Shown piece by piece: positions 25,879-33,828 of a stretch of DNA of 64,000 nucleotides. The DNA comes from Sulfitobacter brevis. Its GTDB lineage: Bacteria; Pseudomonadota; Alphaproteobacteria; Rhodobacterales; Rhodobacteraceae. How positions within the stretch are numbered: the stretch's first letter is position 1; each line of letters begins with the position of its first letter. The notes under the pieces are model-generated. The model saw only the letters and a list, made by a program, of their open reading frames with translations, searched no databases and had not been told where the DNA came from. Made by a program: the position numbers and the translations under genes. The stretch is taken from contig NZ_FOMW01000004.1 in NCBI RefSeq assembly GCF_900112755.1, positions 266,882-330,881 on the forward strand, given 5' to 3'.

Positions 25879-26253
25879 TTAGATAAAGCCGCGCCACCAG
25901 AGCCAGAACAGAAACGCCACGATAATACACAGCAGGTTAAAGGCGATCACCCCCGCCAGTGATAATACCTGCCCCTTGCGCCTGTCTTTGGCGTCAATGC
26001 TGCGCAAATGGCCAATGACCTCAGCGTAGGCTGACTGCAGCTTTTGATCATCCATCTGGCGGGCAATCTTCGGACTTTGCCCGTAACGCTCGGCATCGAC
26101 CAACACGCTACCTTGCTGGCGCACACGCCGTGGCAGCAACCGTCCAGCCCGCCGGAACGCCTGTTGTAGCGTCTTGGATTTTACCCCCAGCTTGGCTTCA
26201 AACTGCTGGCGCAGGGTCTGGCTTTTGGCCGCAATATCACTGTACTCAATCAT
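25879..26253 (-). CDS. Small tail-anchored protein of unknown function
   Basis: The 124-residue product is very basic and helix-rich for its first 95 residues (QTLRQQFEAKLGVKSKTLQQ and AFRRAGRLLPRRVRQQG). A single C-terminal membrane helix follows (VIAFNLLCIIVAFLFWLWW) and only three residues come after it, so it is probably inner-membrane tail-anchored with the basic part in the cytoplasm. I do not recognise a family. The start ATG has no strong ribosome site. It diverges from the alpha/beta hydrolase gene. Confidence 0.7.
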   Translation of the reverse strand: MIEYSDIAAKSQTLRQQFEAKLGVKSKTLQQAFRRAGRLLPRRVRQQGSVLVDAERYGQSPKIARQMDDQKLQSAYAEVIGHLRSIDAKDRRKGQVLSLAGVIAFNLLCIIVAFLFWLWWRGFI

Positions 26254-26309
26254 GACGCGGACCCTAATCGCTCTGGCACCCCGCCTGCAATGGGCCTAGG
26301 TTCGGATTT

Positions 26310-27098
26310 ATGCTCAGCTATTCAGAATTTGGCGCCGCCGCCTCTCCCGACCGCCCTGCCTTGCTCATCGCCCACGGCCTCTTTGGCTCGGGGCGCAATT
26401 GGGGCGTGATCGCAAAACGGCTTTCAGACAGCCGCCAAGTCGTCACCGTCGACATGCGCAACCACGGAACCAGCCCGCGTCACGACAGCCACAGCTATCC
26501 CGATATGGCTGCCGATCTAAGGGAAGTTATCGACCACCTCGGGGCGCCGATGGACGTCTGTGGCCATTCGATGGGCGGCAAAGCTGCGATGGTGCTGGCG
26601 CTGACCCATCCGGATGTGGTTCGGCGGCTTGTCGTTGCCGATATCGCACCTGTCGCCTACTCCCATACCCAGACCCAGTTCATTGACGCCATGCGCAGCG
26701 TTGATCTGGAAAACCTCACGCGCCGCTCGGACGCCGAGGCGCAACTGGCCGAGGCCGGGGTCGAACCTGTCTTGCAGAGCTTTTTCACCCAATCATTGGA
26801 TGTGCCCAATCAACGCTGGCGGCTTAATCTTGATGTGCTGGAGGCAGGGATGGATCAAATCATCGGCTGGCCCTCCGATGTGAGCGGCAGCTTTGATGGC
26901 TCTACGCTGTTTTTATCAGGTGGCGCTTCGGACTACGTCCAGCCCGCGTACCGCGACACGATCAAACCCTATTTCCCTGCCGCTCGGTTTGCCAAACTAC
27001 CGGGGGCGGGGCATTGGCTCCATGCGGAAAAGCCGCGCGAATTTGAGGCTGCACTACGGGTTTTTCTGGATGCCGAAGCCAAAAGCACCGACGGCTAA
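26310..27098 (+). CDS. Alpha/beta-fold hydrolase (YbfF-like esterase)
   Basis: A 262-residue hydrolase. The oxyanion loop is IAHGLFGSGRNWGVIAKRL, the nucleophile elbow CGHSMGGKAAM (Ser near residue 91) and the catalytic His lies in KLPGAGHWLHAEKPREFE. The acid is likely the Asp in FLSGGASDYV. The closest family style is the YbfF acyl-CoA or short-chain esterases. The substrate is unknown. It converges with the MORN-repeat gene after about 50 nt. Confidence 0.88.
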   Translation: MLSYSEFGAAASPDRPALLIAHGLFGSGRNWGVIAKRLSDSRQVVTVDMRNHGTSPRHDSHSYPDMAADLREVIDHLGAPMDVCGHSMGGKAAMVLALTHPDVVRRLVVADIAPVAYSHTQTQFIDAMRSVDLENLTRRSDAEAQLAEAGVEPVLQSFFTQSLDVPNQRWRLNLDVLEAGMDQIIGWPSDVSGSFDGSTLFLSGGASDYVQPAYRDTIKPYFPAARFAKLPGAGHWLHAEKPREFEAALRVFLDAEAKSTDG

Positions 27099-27146
27099 AG
27101 TTAGGGTCTCGGTGCTAACGGATTTGCAACCGCAGTCGCGCAACCC

Positions 27147-28535
27147 TTAGCCGCCTTCTTTTAACGCGCCGTTATCCCAATCGCCGGCAGCCTCTTCGCC
27201 AGTGGCATAGCGCATGGTTCCCGTCCCCTGTCGCTTGCCCGCTTTGAAGGTACCCTCATAGACATCGCCATTATCATAGGTCGCTTTGCCCTGACCTTCG
27301 ATCTCGCCACGGGTCCATTCGCCTTCGTAGATGAAACCGCTGGCCATGGTTATCTTGCCCTGACCGTGGCGCTGGCCAGCCTCAAACAAGCCCTCATAGA
27401 TGGTGCCATCGGGATAGGTCGCCTTGCCCTGCCCGTGGCGTTGGCCGTCTTTCCAGCCACCTTCATAGCGATAGCCGTCAGCATAGGTCATCACACCTTG
27501 GCCGTCGTTACGCGCATTCTTGAATTCGCCGTCATAGACGATGCCGTTGGTATAGGTCGCAACGCCCTTGCCATCGATCACCCCCGACGCCCACGCCCCT
27601 TCATAGGTCGAGCCATCAGGATAGGTGATCTTGCCGGTGCCATCGGCCAGATCGTCACGGAACGTGCCGACATAGACCGAGCCGTCGGGATAGGTGACCT
27701 GCCCCTGCCCTTCGATCTGGCCCGCGACCCATGAGCCGGCATAGATATAGCCATCCGCGCCGGTAAAGGTGCCTTGGCCATCGCGGCGATCATCCTTGAA
27801 GTCGCCCTCATAGATGTCACCGTTTTCATAGGTGACCTTGCCCTTGCCCTCACGGCGACCACCAATCAGATCGCCCTCATAGACATCGCCATTGGGTTGG
27901 GTCAGCTTGCCGGTGCCATCAATCTGCCCGTCTTTCCACAGCCCTACGTAAATCAGCCCGTCGGGCATGGTCAGCGTGCCGGTGCCGTTACGCTTGCCGT
28001 CAGCGATATCACCCTCGTAGACCGCGCCATCGGGATAGGTGATCGTGCCGATGCCCTGCTTGACACCGTCGATCCAGTCGCCCTTGTACTCATACCCACC
28101 GGGGCTCTGCATGACACCTTTGCCGTGGTGTTTGGCATTGCGAAACTGGCCCTCATAGCGCACGCCGTTGGCATAAAGCGCCACGCCGCTGCCCATGATC
28201 GCCCCCGAAAGCCAGTCGCCCTCATAGGTGCCGCCATCTGCAAAGGTGATCTTGCCAAATCCGTCAGGCTTGCCCTTGGCGAAATTCCCCTCATAGACCG
28301 ACCCGTTGGGAAAGCGCGCAACGCCCTCGCCCTTGATCTCGCCGTCTTCCCACTGGCCGGAGTACTCATAGCCGTTGGGCAATTTGTAAGAGCCCGTGCC
28401 ATGCTGCAACCCGCCGCGGAAGGTGCCTTCATAAACGCCACCATCATCGTATTGCTTGGATGACACCTGCGTTTCCTGCGCCAGAGCGCTGATCGGCATC
28501 AGGGCAAGACAGAGGGCGAGAGAGCGAAATGACAT
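27147..28535 (-). CDS. Secreted MORN-repeat protein (about 18-19 repeats)
   Basis: The 462-residue protein has a signal peptide (MSFRSLALCLALMPISALAQ). From about residue 34 to the end it is a string of 23-residue MORN units of the form YEGxFxxGxxxGxGxxxYPDG. I count 18 complete units and a partial last one, all exactly 23 residues. The fifth unit position tends to alternate between Phe and Trp, giving a 46-residue super-repeat. MORN arrays form elongated beta-hairpin sheets that bind proteins or lipids; a periplasmic or surface scaffold is plausible. I chose the ATG at 28535 because the longer upstream frame has no signal peptide and overlaps nadE. Confidence 0.88.
   Translation of the reverse strand: MSFRSLALCLALMPISALAQETQVSSKQYDDGGVYEGTFRGGLQHGTGSYKLPNGYEYSGQWEDGEIKGEGVARFPNGSVYEGNFAKGKPDGFGKITFADGGTYEGDWLSGAIMGSGVALYANGVRYEGQFRNAKHHGKGVMQSPGGYEYKGDWIDGVKQGIGTITYPDGAVYEGDIADGKRNGTGTLTMPDGLIYVGLWKDGQIDGTGKLTQPNGDVYEGDLIGGRREGKGKVTYENGDIYEGDFKDDRRDGQGTFTGADGYIYAGSWVAGQIEGQGQVTYPDGSVYVGTFRDDLADGTGKITYPDGSTYEGAWASGVIDGKGVATYTNGIVYDGEFKNARNDGQGVMTYADGYRYEGGWKDGQRHGQGKATYPDGTIYEGLFEAGQRHGQGKITMASGFIYEGEWTRGEIEGQGKATYDNGDVYEGTFKAGKRQGTGTMRYATGEEAAGDWDNGALKEGG
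27160..28434 (-). repeat. 69-bp coding tandem repeat (MORN units), 138-bp higher-order period
   Basis: The DNA repeats with a 69-bp period across nearly the whole gene, most visibly in the recurring CCCTCATAG and CGATGGGATAGGT-like segments. Alternate units carry a Phe or a Trp codon at the same place, so the larger period is 138 bp. The alternation slips once, near units 9-10. Repeats are diverged rather than identical, so recent expansion is not evident. Confidence 0.7.
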
Positions 28536-28790
28536 GGACGAACCTGCGTGACTACGTGGACGGGCTTGCCGCTGGACAAGGGCCGCAGCCCCGTGGCAAT
28601 TGCCCGTAAGCCTAAGCAATGGGGGCTGAAGGGGCAATCTTCTTTTACGGGCCTCGGCGGTGTCACACCCGCAGAACACATGCCCGAGCGTTGCACAGTG
28701 CAGGTTTGCCGATCCCTGCCGTACGGGTAGAGGGTTTCCCTGCCCGCGCGTTCTGCTAAACCCGTGCCGAACCAGCCAAAGGCCCGCGCC

Positions 28791-30449
28791 ATGACAGACC
28801 GTTTCCGTATCACTTTGGGTCAGTTGAATCCGACCGTCGGCGACCTTGCAGGCAACGCCGCCCTCGCCCGCGACGCATGGCAGCAGGGCAAGGCGGCAGG
28901 CGCCGATCTGGTCGCCCTGCCCGAAATGTTCATCTCGGGCTATAACGCGCAGGATCTGGTGATGAAGCGCGCCTTCCAGCTTGATGTGATGACCCATCTT
29001 GAGGCGCTGGCGGCAGACTGCGCTGACGGCCCTGCCTTGGCGATCGGGGCACCCTGGGCCGAAGGCGCGGAATTGTTCAACGCGTACCTGATCCTCAAGA
29101 ATGGCAAGATCGCCAGCCGCACGCTCAAACACAACCTCCCAAACGAAACCGTTTTTGACGAGGTGCGGATTTTTGACAGCGGCCCCTTGGGAGGCCCTTA
29201 TTCGGTCGGCAACACCCGCATCGGCTCGCCGATTTGCGAGGATGCGTGGCACCCCGATGTCGCAGAGACACTGGCCGAGACCGGAGCCGAGTTTCTGTTG
29301 GTGCCCAACGGATCGCCATATTATCGCGACAAGATGGAAACCCGGCTTAACATGATGGTCGCGCGGGTAATCGAGACGGGCCTGCCACTGATCTACCTCA
29401 ATATGACCGGCGGTCAGGACGATCAGGTTTTTGACGGCGCCTCCTTTGCCCTCAACCCCGGCGGCAAACTGGCGATGCGGTTGCCTGCCTTCGACAGCAC
29501 CATCGCCCATGTCGATCTTGAGCGGGGCCCCGAAGGCTGGCGCGTGCTGCAGGGCGATATTGCGCCGCAGCCCGATGATCTGGAACAAGACTACCGCGTG
29601 ATGGTGCAGGGCCTGCGCGACTACATGAAGAAGACCGGCTTTAAGAAAGTTCTGCTCGGCCTGTCGGGGGGCATTGATTCCGCCATCGTCGCCACCATCG
29701 CCACCGATGCCTTGGGCCCGGACAATGTGCGCTGCGTGATGCTGCCATCTGAATACACCTCACAATCCTCGCTGGATGATGCCGAAACGCTGGCTCGCAC
29801 CTTGGGCTGCCAATACGATTATGTCCCGATCAGCGCCGGGCGGCAGGCGATCGCCGAAACGCTTGCGCCTTTGTTCAAAGGCACCACGCCTGACCTCACC
29901 GAGGAAAACATCCAGTCGCGCTTGCGTGGGCTGCTGTTGATGGCGCTGTCCAACAAGTTTGGCGAAATGCTGTTGACCACGGGCAACAAGTCCGAGGTCG
30001 CGGTCGGCTATGCCACGATCTACGGCGATATGGCGGGCGGCTATAACCCGATTAAGGACATGTACAAAACCCGCGTGTTTGACAGCTGTCGCTGGCGCAA
30101 TGAACACCACCGCGACTGGATGATGGGACCCGAAGGCGCAGTTATCCCCGGGAACATCATCACCAAACCCCCCAGCGCCGAATTGCGCGATGATCAAAAA
30201 GACAGCGACAGCCTGCCCGATTACCCAGTGCTGGATGCAATCCTGACAATTCTCGTGGATGACGACGGATCAATCGCTGACTGCGTTGCGGCAGGCTTTG
30301 ACAGGGACGTCGCCAAGAAGGTCGAGCATCTGATTTATATCTCAGAGTATAAACGCTTCCAATCCGCACCGGGGCCGCGGTTGACTAAAGGGGCTTTCTG
30401 GCTTGATCGGCGCTATCCGATTGTAAACCGCTGGCGCGATCCCTCTTAG
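28791..30449 (+). CDS. nadE: Glutamine-dependent NAD+ synthetase
   Basis: A 552-residue fusion. Residues 1-260 are a nitrilase-type glutaminase with the catalytic triad in ALPEMFISGYN (Glu), LKHNLPNETVF (Lys) and GSPICEDAWHPD (Cys). Residues 270-552 are the synthetase with the pyrophosphatase loop LLGLSGGIDSAIVATIA near residue 290 and GNKSEVAVGYATIYGDMAG near 400. It amidates nicotinate adenine dinucleotide to NAD using glutamine. With NAD kinase 5 kb away it completes NAD(P) supply. The ATG at 28791 starts MTDRFRITLGQLNPTVGD; an upstream ATG adds nine residues without support. Confidence 0.94.
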   Translation: MTDRFRITLGQLNPTVGDLAGNAALARDAWQQGKAAGADLVALPEMFISGYNAQDLVMKRAFQLDVMTHLEALAADCADGPALAIGAPWAEGAELFNAYLILKNGKIASRTLKHNLPNETVFDEVRIFDSGPLGGPYSVGNTRIGSPICEDAWHPDVAETLAETGAEFLLVPNGSPYYRDKMETRLNMMVARVIETGLPLIYLNMTGGQDDQVFDGASFALNPGGKLAMRLPAFDSTIAHVDLERGPEGWRVLQGDIAPQPDDLEQDYRVMVQGLRDYMKKTGFKKVLLGLSGGIDSAIVATIATDALGPDNVRCVMLPSEYTSQSSLDDAETLARTLGCQYDYVPISAGRQAIAETLAPLFKGTTPDLTEENIQSRLRGLLLMALSNKFGEMLLTTGNKSEVAVGYATIYGDMAGGYNPIKDMYKTRVFDSCRWRNEHHRDWMMGPEGAVIPGNIITKPPSAELRDDQKDSDSLPDYPVLDAILTILVDDDGSIADCVAAGFDRDVAKKVEHLIYISEYKRFQSAPGPRLTKGAFWLDRRYPIVNRWRDPS

Positions 30450-30714
30450 GTTTAGTGCGGATCGGCAAGGCGGACCAATGCCGCGCGCCTGCGTTTAGTT
30501 CCGTGAGAGACGAAATGCTTTTGTGCCAATTTACCATAATGTCAAAAATCGGCAGGTCTCCGCTCAAACCTCTGTAAACCTTGCATAATTTTGCTAAATT
30601 AACGCCCTAGGGGGAACATTTCTCAGCCCTCGCTGTTGGTGCTTCATAACAGCAGCGCGCTACGTCTGCGCCTCTATAACAGGGGCCGGCCGCTGCAGGT
30701 TGAAAGGAAAAAAC

Positions 30715-31398
30715 ATGCGTATTGTAAAACTTGGAATGATCTCCGCCATCGCCCTGTCCGCAGCGGTTCCGGCACTGGCGCAATCCAGCGAAGCCATCGC
30801 AGTCACTGATCTGAACATCCGTAGCGGCCCTGGCCCACACTACGAAGTTGTTGGCGTTATCCCAGGGAGCAAAGCTGCCATGGTAGACGGTTGTCTGGCC
30901 GAAAGCTCGTGGTGCAAAGTCTCCTTTGAAGGCGCATCCGGCTGGTCGTCCTCCGACTATCTGGCCGTTGGTGTAGAAGAGCAGGCCGTCGCGCTGACCG
31001 CCCGCCCCGAAGCCGTCAAAATCGAAACAGTAACCTATGAGAACACCGCAGAAACCACTGCTGACCAGACGACTGGTGTTGCTGCTGGTGCCACAATCGG
31101 TGCCTTGGCTGCATACGCCGTTGGCGGCCCGATCGGCGGCATTATTGCCGGTGGTATCTTGGGTGGTGCCGCTGGTGGCGCATCGGTTGAGCCAACAACC
31201 GAAACTGTCACATATGTTCAATCCAACCCGGTCGACACCGTTTATCTTGACGGCGAAGTTGTCGTCGGCGCCGTCGTGCCGGAAACGGTCACCTATTACG
31301 ACGTTCCAGCTCAGCCCGAGCTGCGTTACCTCAACATCAACGGCCAGACCGTTCTTGTTGAAACCGAGAACAACGCCATCGTGCGCGTCATCCGCTAA
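30715..31398 (+). CDS. Exported SH3-domain / DUF1236 protein
   Basis: The 227-residue protein begins with a signal peptide (MRIVKLGMISAIALSAAVPA, cleavage after LAQ). Residues 30-85 form a bacterial SH3 domain (AVTDLNIRSGPGPHYEVVGV and SWCKVSFEGASGWSSSDYL). A glycine-zipper stretch follows near 125-160 (YAVGGPIGGIIAGGILGGAA), which can insert in or span a membrane. The C-terminus LRYLNINGQTVLVETENNAI matches the DUF1236 repeat. It is likely an envelope protein. The ATG at 30715 is set by GAAAGGA. The 265 nt upstream are AT-rich and probably hold its promoter; I see no gene there. Confidence 0.82.
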   Translation: MRIVKLGMISAIALSAAVPALAQSSEAIAVTDLNIRSGPGPHYEVVGVIPGSKAAMVDGCLAESSWCKVSFEGASGWSSSDYLAVGVEEQAVALTARPEAVKIETVTYENTAETTADQTTGVAAGATIGALAAYAVGGPIGGIIAGGILGGAAGGASVEPTTETVTYVQSNPVDTVYLDGEVVVGAVVPETVTYYDVPAQPELRYLNINGQTVLVETENNAIVRVIR

Positions 31399-31410
31399 CT
31401 TTAGCGAATC

Positions 31411-31461
31411 TGCTGGTTTTCCAGCACAGGGGAAGCAGCCGGTCCTTGACCGGCTGTTTTT
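31411..31461 (+). terminator. Double hairpin terminator after the SH3 protein gene
   Basis: A small hairpin TGCTGG-TTTT-CCAGCA (31411-31426) is followed by a strong one, CAGCCGGTC (31436-31444) with GACCGGCTG (31448-31456), then TTTTT. The second is a textbook Rho-independent terminator. Confidence 0.88.
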
Positions 31462-31563
31462 CTTTGTGAAACAGGTTCGTAATGCACCCGCCAAGTCCCG
31501 CAATTGTGACTGGTAGCGGCTTCGCATCCCGCTCATATTGCCCGCAACTAAAGGAGCGCGCAT

Positions 31564-32379
31564 TTGATCCGGTTTCGTTATCTGCCAGCCATTTTTCTTT
31601 TGCTGTTCTCAATCTGGCCCCTGCCTGCAGCCGCTTGTGGAGCCGAAACCGATTGCAGCGTCGGCGACCGGATCTACCGCATTGCCCTCCCCGAAAGCGG
31701 CGCCGCCCCTGTCGGTGCCGTGATTTGGGCGCACGGCTACCGTGGCACCGCAGCAGGTGTTATGGGCAACGGATCGCTGCGCAAGATGATATCAGACGCG
31801 GGCCTCGCACTGATCGCGGTGCAGGGTGTGGACGGCACATGGGACCTGCCAAACGGACCGCGCACGGCCGACAGCACCGGCGCGGCGGAGTTTGCCTATT
31901 TTGATGCGGTGATCTTGGATGCAACGAAGCGCTTCGCGCTGGACCCGAAGCGGATCGTCGCAAGCGGGTTTTCTGCGGGCGCAATGATGGTCTGGAACCT
32001 CGCCTGCAGCCACCCCGAAAGGTTCGCAGGGTTCATACCGTTCTCCGGCACCTTCTGGCTTCGGCCACCGCAAACCTGCGCCCTTCCCGTCTCAAGCATC
32101 TTCCATTTCCACGGCGACCGAGACACCACCGTGCCGCTCACGGGCCGCGAGATTGGCGCGACCAAACAAGGCGACGTGGCCGAGGCGCTGGCCTTTTATG
32201 GTAGGTTCGGAGATTTCGGCCCCGCCACACGAAAACAGCGCGGCGATCTGACCTGTGACAGCCGCGCGAACGCCCAAGGCAATATTCTTGAGTTTTGTCT
32301 ATTCAAAGGCGGCCATTCGTTTCGCACCGAACACCTGCGTCTGGGACTTGAGGCACTGCGCACAGCGGGGCACATTTAG
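31564..32379 (+). CDS. Secreted PHB-depolymerase-like (LpqC family) esterase
   Basis: The 271-residue enzyme has a signal peptide (MIRFRYLPAIFLLLFSIWPL, cleavage after AAA-C, so possibly a lipoprotein). The fold shows VIWAHGYRGTAAGV (oxyanion region), the Ser nucleophile in VASGFSAGAMMVWNLAC, Asp in FHFHGDRDTTVPL and His in FKGGHSFRTEH. This family cleaves hydroxyalkanoate or aromatic esters outside the cytoplasm. The start is TTG: AAGGAG lies 7 nt ahead of it and no ATG is in frame nearby. Confidence 0.82.
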   Translation: MIRFRYLPAIFLLLFSIWPLPAAACGAETDCSVGDRIYRIALPESGAAPVGAVIWAHGYRGTAAGVMGNGSLRKMISDAGLALIAVQGVDGTWDLPNGPRTADSTGAAEFAYFDAVILDATKRFALDPKRIVASGFSAGAMMVWNLACSHPERFAGFIPFSGTFWLRPPQTCALPVSSIFHFHGDRDTTVPLTGREIGATKQGDVAEALAFYGRFGDFGPATRKQRGDLTCDSRANAQGNILEFCLFKGGHSFRTEHLRLGLEALRTAGHI

Positions 32380-32453
32380 CCCCACGCATCGCAAATTCCC
32401 ATTGCACAGTGCGACAGGTTTCCCGACACTAACGCAGCCAAGGGAGCGCCCAG

Positions 32454-32798
32454 ATGATTGCTGTTATTTTCGAAGTTTTTCCCGCCGAGGGCCGCCGCAC
32501 CGATTATCTTGATATGGCCGCAAAGATGCGCCCCTTGGTCGAGCAAATTGACGGCTTTATTTCGGTCGAGCGGTTCGAGAGCCTGACCACGCCCGGTAAG
32601 CTGCTTTCGATCTCGTTTTTTCGGGATGAGGCCGCGTTGGAAGAATGGCGCAAGCTGACCGCCCATCGCGGTGCGCAAAAGGCCGGGCGCGAAGGGATTT
32701 TCAGCGATTATCATCTGCGCATTGCCCATGTGATGCGCGATTACGGTATGTTCGAGCGTGACCAAGCCCCCGCTGACAGCAAAGACGTGCACGACTGA
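32454..32798 (+). CDS. Antibiotic-biosynthesis-monooxygenase (ABM) domain protein
   Basis: A 114-residue single ferredoxin-like domain: MIAVIFEVFPAEGRRTDYLD, then PLVEQIDGFISVERFESLTT and KLLSISFFRDEAALEEWRKL. ABM proteins are small dimers involved in quinone oxidation or haem and flavin chemistry without a bound metal. The substrate is not evident. The ribosome site is AAGGGAGCG. It converges with the SDR gene after 15 nt. Confidence 0.85.
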   Translation: MIAVIFEVFPAEGRRTDYLDMAAKMRPLVEQIDGFISVERFESLTTPGKLLSISFFRDEAALEEWRKLTAHRGAQKAGREGIFSDYHLRIAHVMRDYGMFERDQAPADSKDVHD

Positions 32799-32813
32799 AC
32801 GCCTGAGAGCATA

Positions 32814-33479
32814 TTACCACGGCACCGGTTTTCCCGCCCAATCAAAGAACTTGCCGGTATCCACAGGCGACAACCCGTCGAGCACGGCAACCAGATTTTG
32901 CGCGGCCTCTTGCGGGGGAACAGCAGGATGGCGCGCAAGGTAGTTTTCGGTGAAGGACGTCGCCACAGTGCCGGGGTGCAAGGCAACGCAGATATTCTCG
33001 CGGTGGCTGCGCGACAGTTCAATCGCGGCGGTGTGGACGATCTGGTTCAGCGCGGCCTTGGCGCTGCGATAGCTGATCCAACCGCCAATCTTGTTGTCCC
33101 CGATGGAGCCAACCCGCGCCGATAATGCCGCAAAAATGCTGGACGTTTTTCGGGGCAGCAAACGCGCGGCGTGACGCAGCACTAAGGCAGGACCGACAGC
33201 GTTCAACGCAAATTGATCCATCATCGCCTTTTGCGAGATATCACGGATGGTCTTTTCCGGCGCCGCCCCGTCTATTTCCAATGCGCCTGTAGTGACCAAC
33301 ACCCAGTCAAACGGCCCCTCAAACCGGTTTAATGCCTGCGTGACCGATGCCTCATCAGTGAGATCGAGCCCAGCATCGCGCCGTGACAGGCCCGTCACTG
33401 CATCGCCCCGCGCCGCAAGTACCTCGGCCAGCGCCGCCCCGACCCCGCCGCTTGCGCCAATGATCAAAACCCGTGCCAT
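32814..33479 (-). CDS. Short-chain dehydrogenase/reductase
   Basis: A 221-residue SDR. The dinucleotide loop is VLIIGASGGVGAALAEVLA, the Asp/aromatic region LDLTDEASV, NAVGPALVLRHAARLL (the structural Asn), and the catalytic Tyr-Lys pair in ISYRSAKAALNQI. It reduces or oxidises an unknown alcohol or carbonyl using NAD(P). AAAGGGACA precedes the ATG. It reads away from leuA with the leucine leader region in between. Confidence 0.9.
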   Translation of the reverse strand: MARVLIIGASGGVGAALAEVLAARGDAVTGLSRRDAGLDLTDEASVTQALNRFEGPFDWVLVTTGALEIDGAAPEKTIRDISQKAMMDQFALNAVGPALVLRHAARLLPRKTSSIFAALSARVGSIGDNKIGGWISYRSAKAALNQIVHTAAIELSRSHRENICVALHPGTVATSFTENYLARHPAVPPQEAAQNLVAVLDGLSPVDTGKFFDWAGKPVPW

Positions 33480-33662
33480 GTTGCTGTCCCTTTCGCCAAT
33501 GCCCGCGCTGTTACCCTAGCACGACCCTGATCTAGCAGTCCCCCGCTGCGCTTCGATGTATGCCGCCCGCACATTGCCCCGAGCCCTCGACAAACAAGCA
33601 TGACACAAAACCTTCCTCATTTGGCCCTTCCCATTTGGAAAACCGTGGCTATAAATGACGCC

Positions 33663-33749
33663 ATGACACACGCCGCCCATACCTCGACCCTACCCCGCGC
33701 TCGCGCGGCGTCGCTGCGTGCAACCCTGCTGCTGCTAACTCGCCTCTGA
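33663..33749 (+). CDS. leuL: Leucine leader peptide of leuA (28 residues)
   Basis: A 28-codon frame, MTHAAHTSTLPRARAASLRA followed by TLLLLTRL and a TGA stop, ends 79 nt before leuA. Codons 22-25 are CTG CTG CTG CTA, four leucines in a row, with further Leu codons at 10, 18 and 28. This is the classic design of an attenuation leader where ribosome stalling at Leu codons senses charged tRNA-Leu. No Shine-Dalgarno lies before the ATG, and a TATAAA at 33650-33655 would place the transcript start at or next to the ATG, so the peptide may be translated from a leaderless mRNA. Symbol follows usage for such leaders. Confidence 0.8.
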   Translation: MTHAAHTSTLPRARAASLRATLLLLTRL

Positions 33750-33792
33750 GCGTGCCATCCGGCGCGCCCGCTCAGAGGGAACGTTGCGCGCC
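33695..33792 (+). promoter_or_regulatory. Attenuator-type alternative hairpins between leader peptide and leuA
   Basis: Three stems can form. CCGCGC/GCGCGG (33695-33708) lies in the leader codons. A perfect 10-bp stem, CCTCTGAGCG (33743-33752) with CGCTCAGAGG (33769-33778), covers the leader stop codon. GGCGCGC (33761-33767) can pair with GCGCGCC (33786-33792), which is incompatible with simple folding of the second stem. No T run follows, so the switch may work by Rho, RNase or translation rather than by a standard terminator. Confidence 0.6.
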
Positions 33793-33828
33793 ACGGATAG
33801 ACCCACAGCAGAACGAAAGTATTCAGAC

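Noticed and set aside
27147..28535. CRISPR-like or satellite array suggested by the 69-bp periodicity
   Set aside because: The period is a multiple of three, units diverge at third positions, and the frame is open throughout; it is a coding MORN array. No CRISPR array was seen anywhere in the window.
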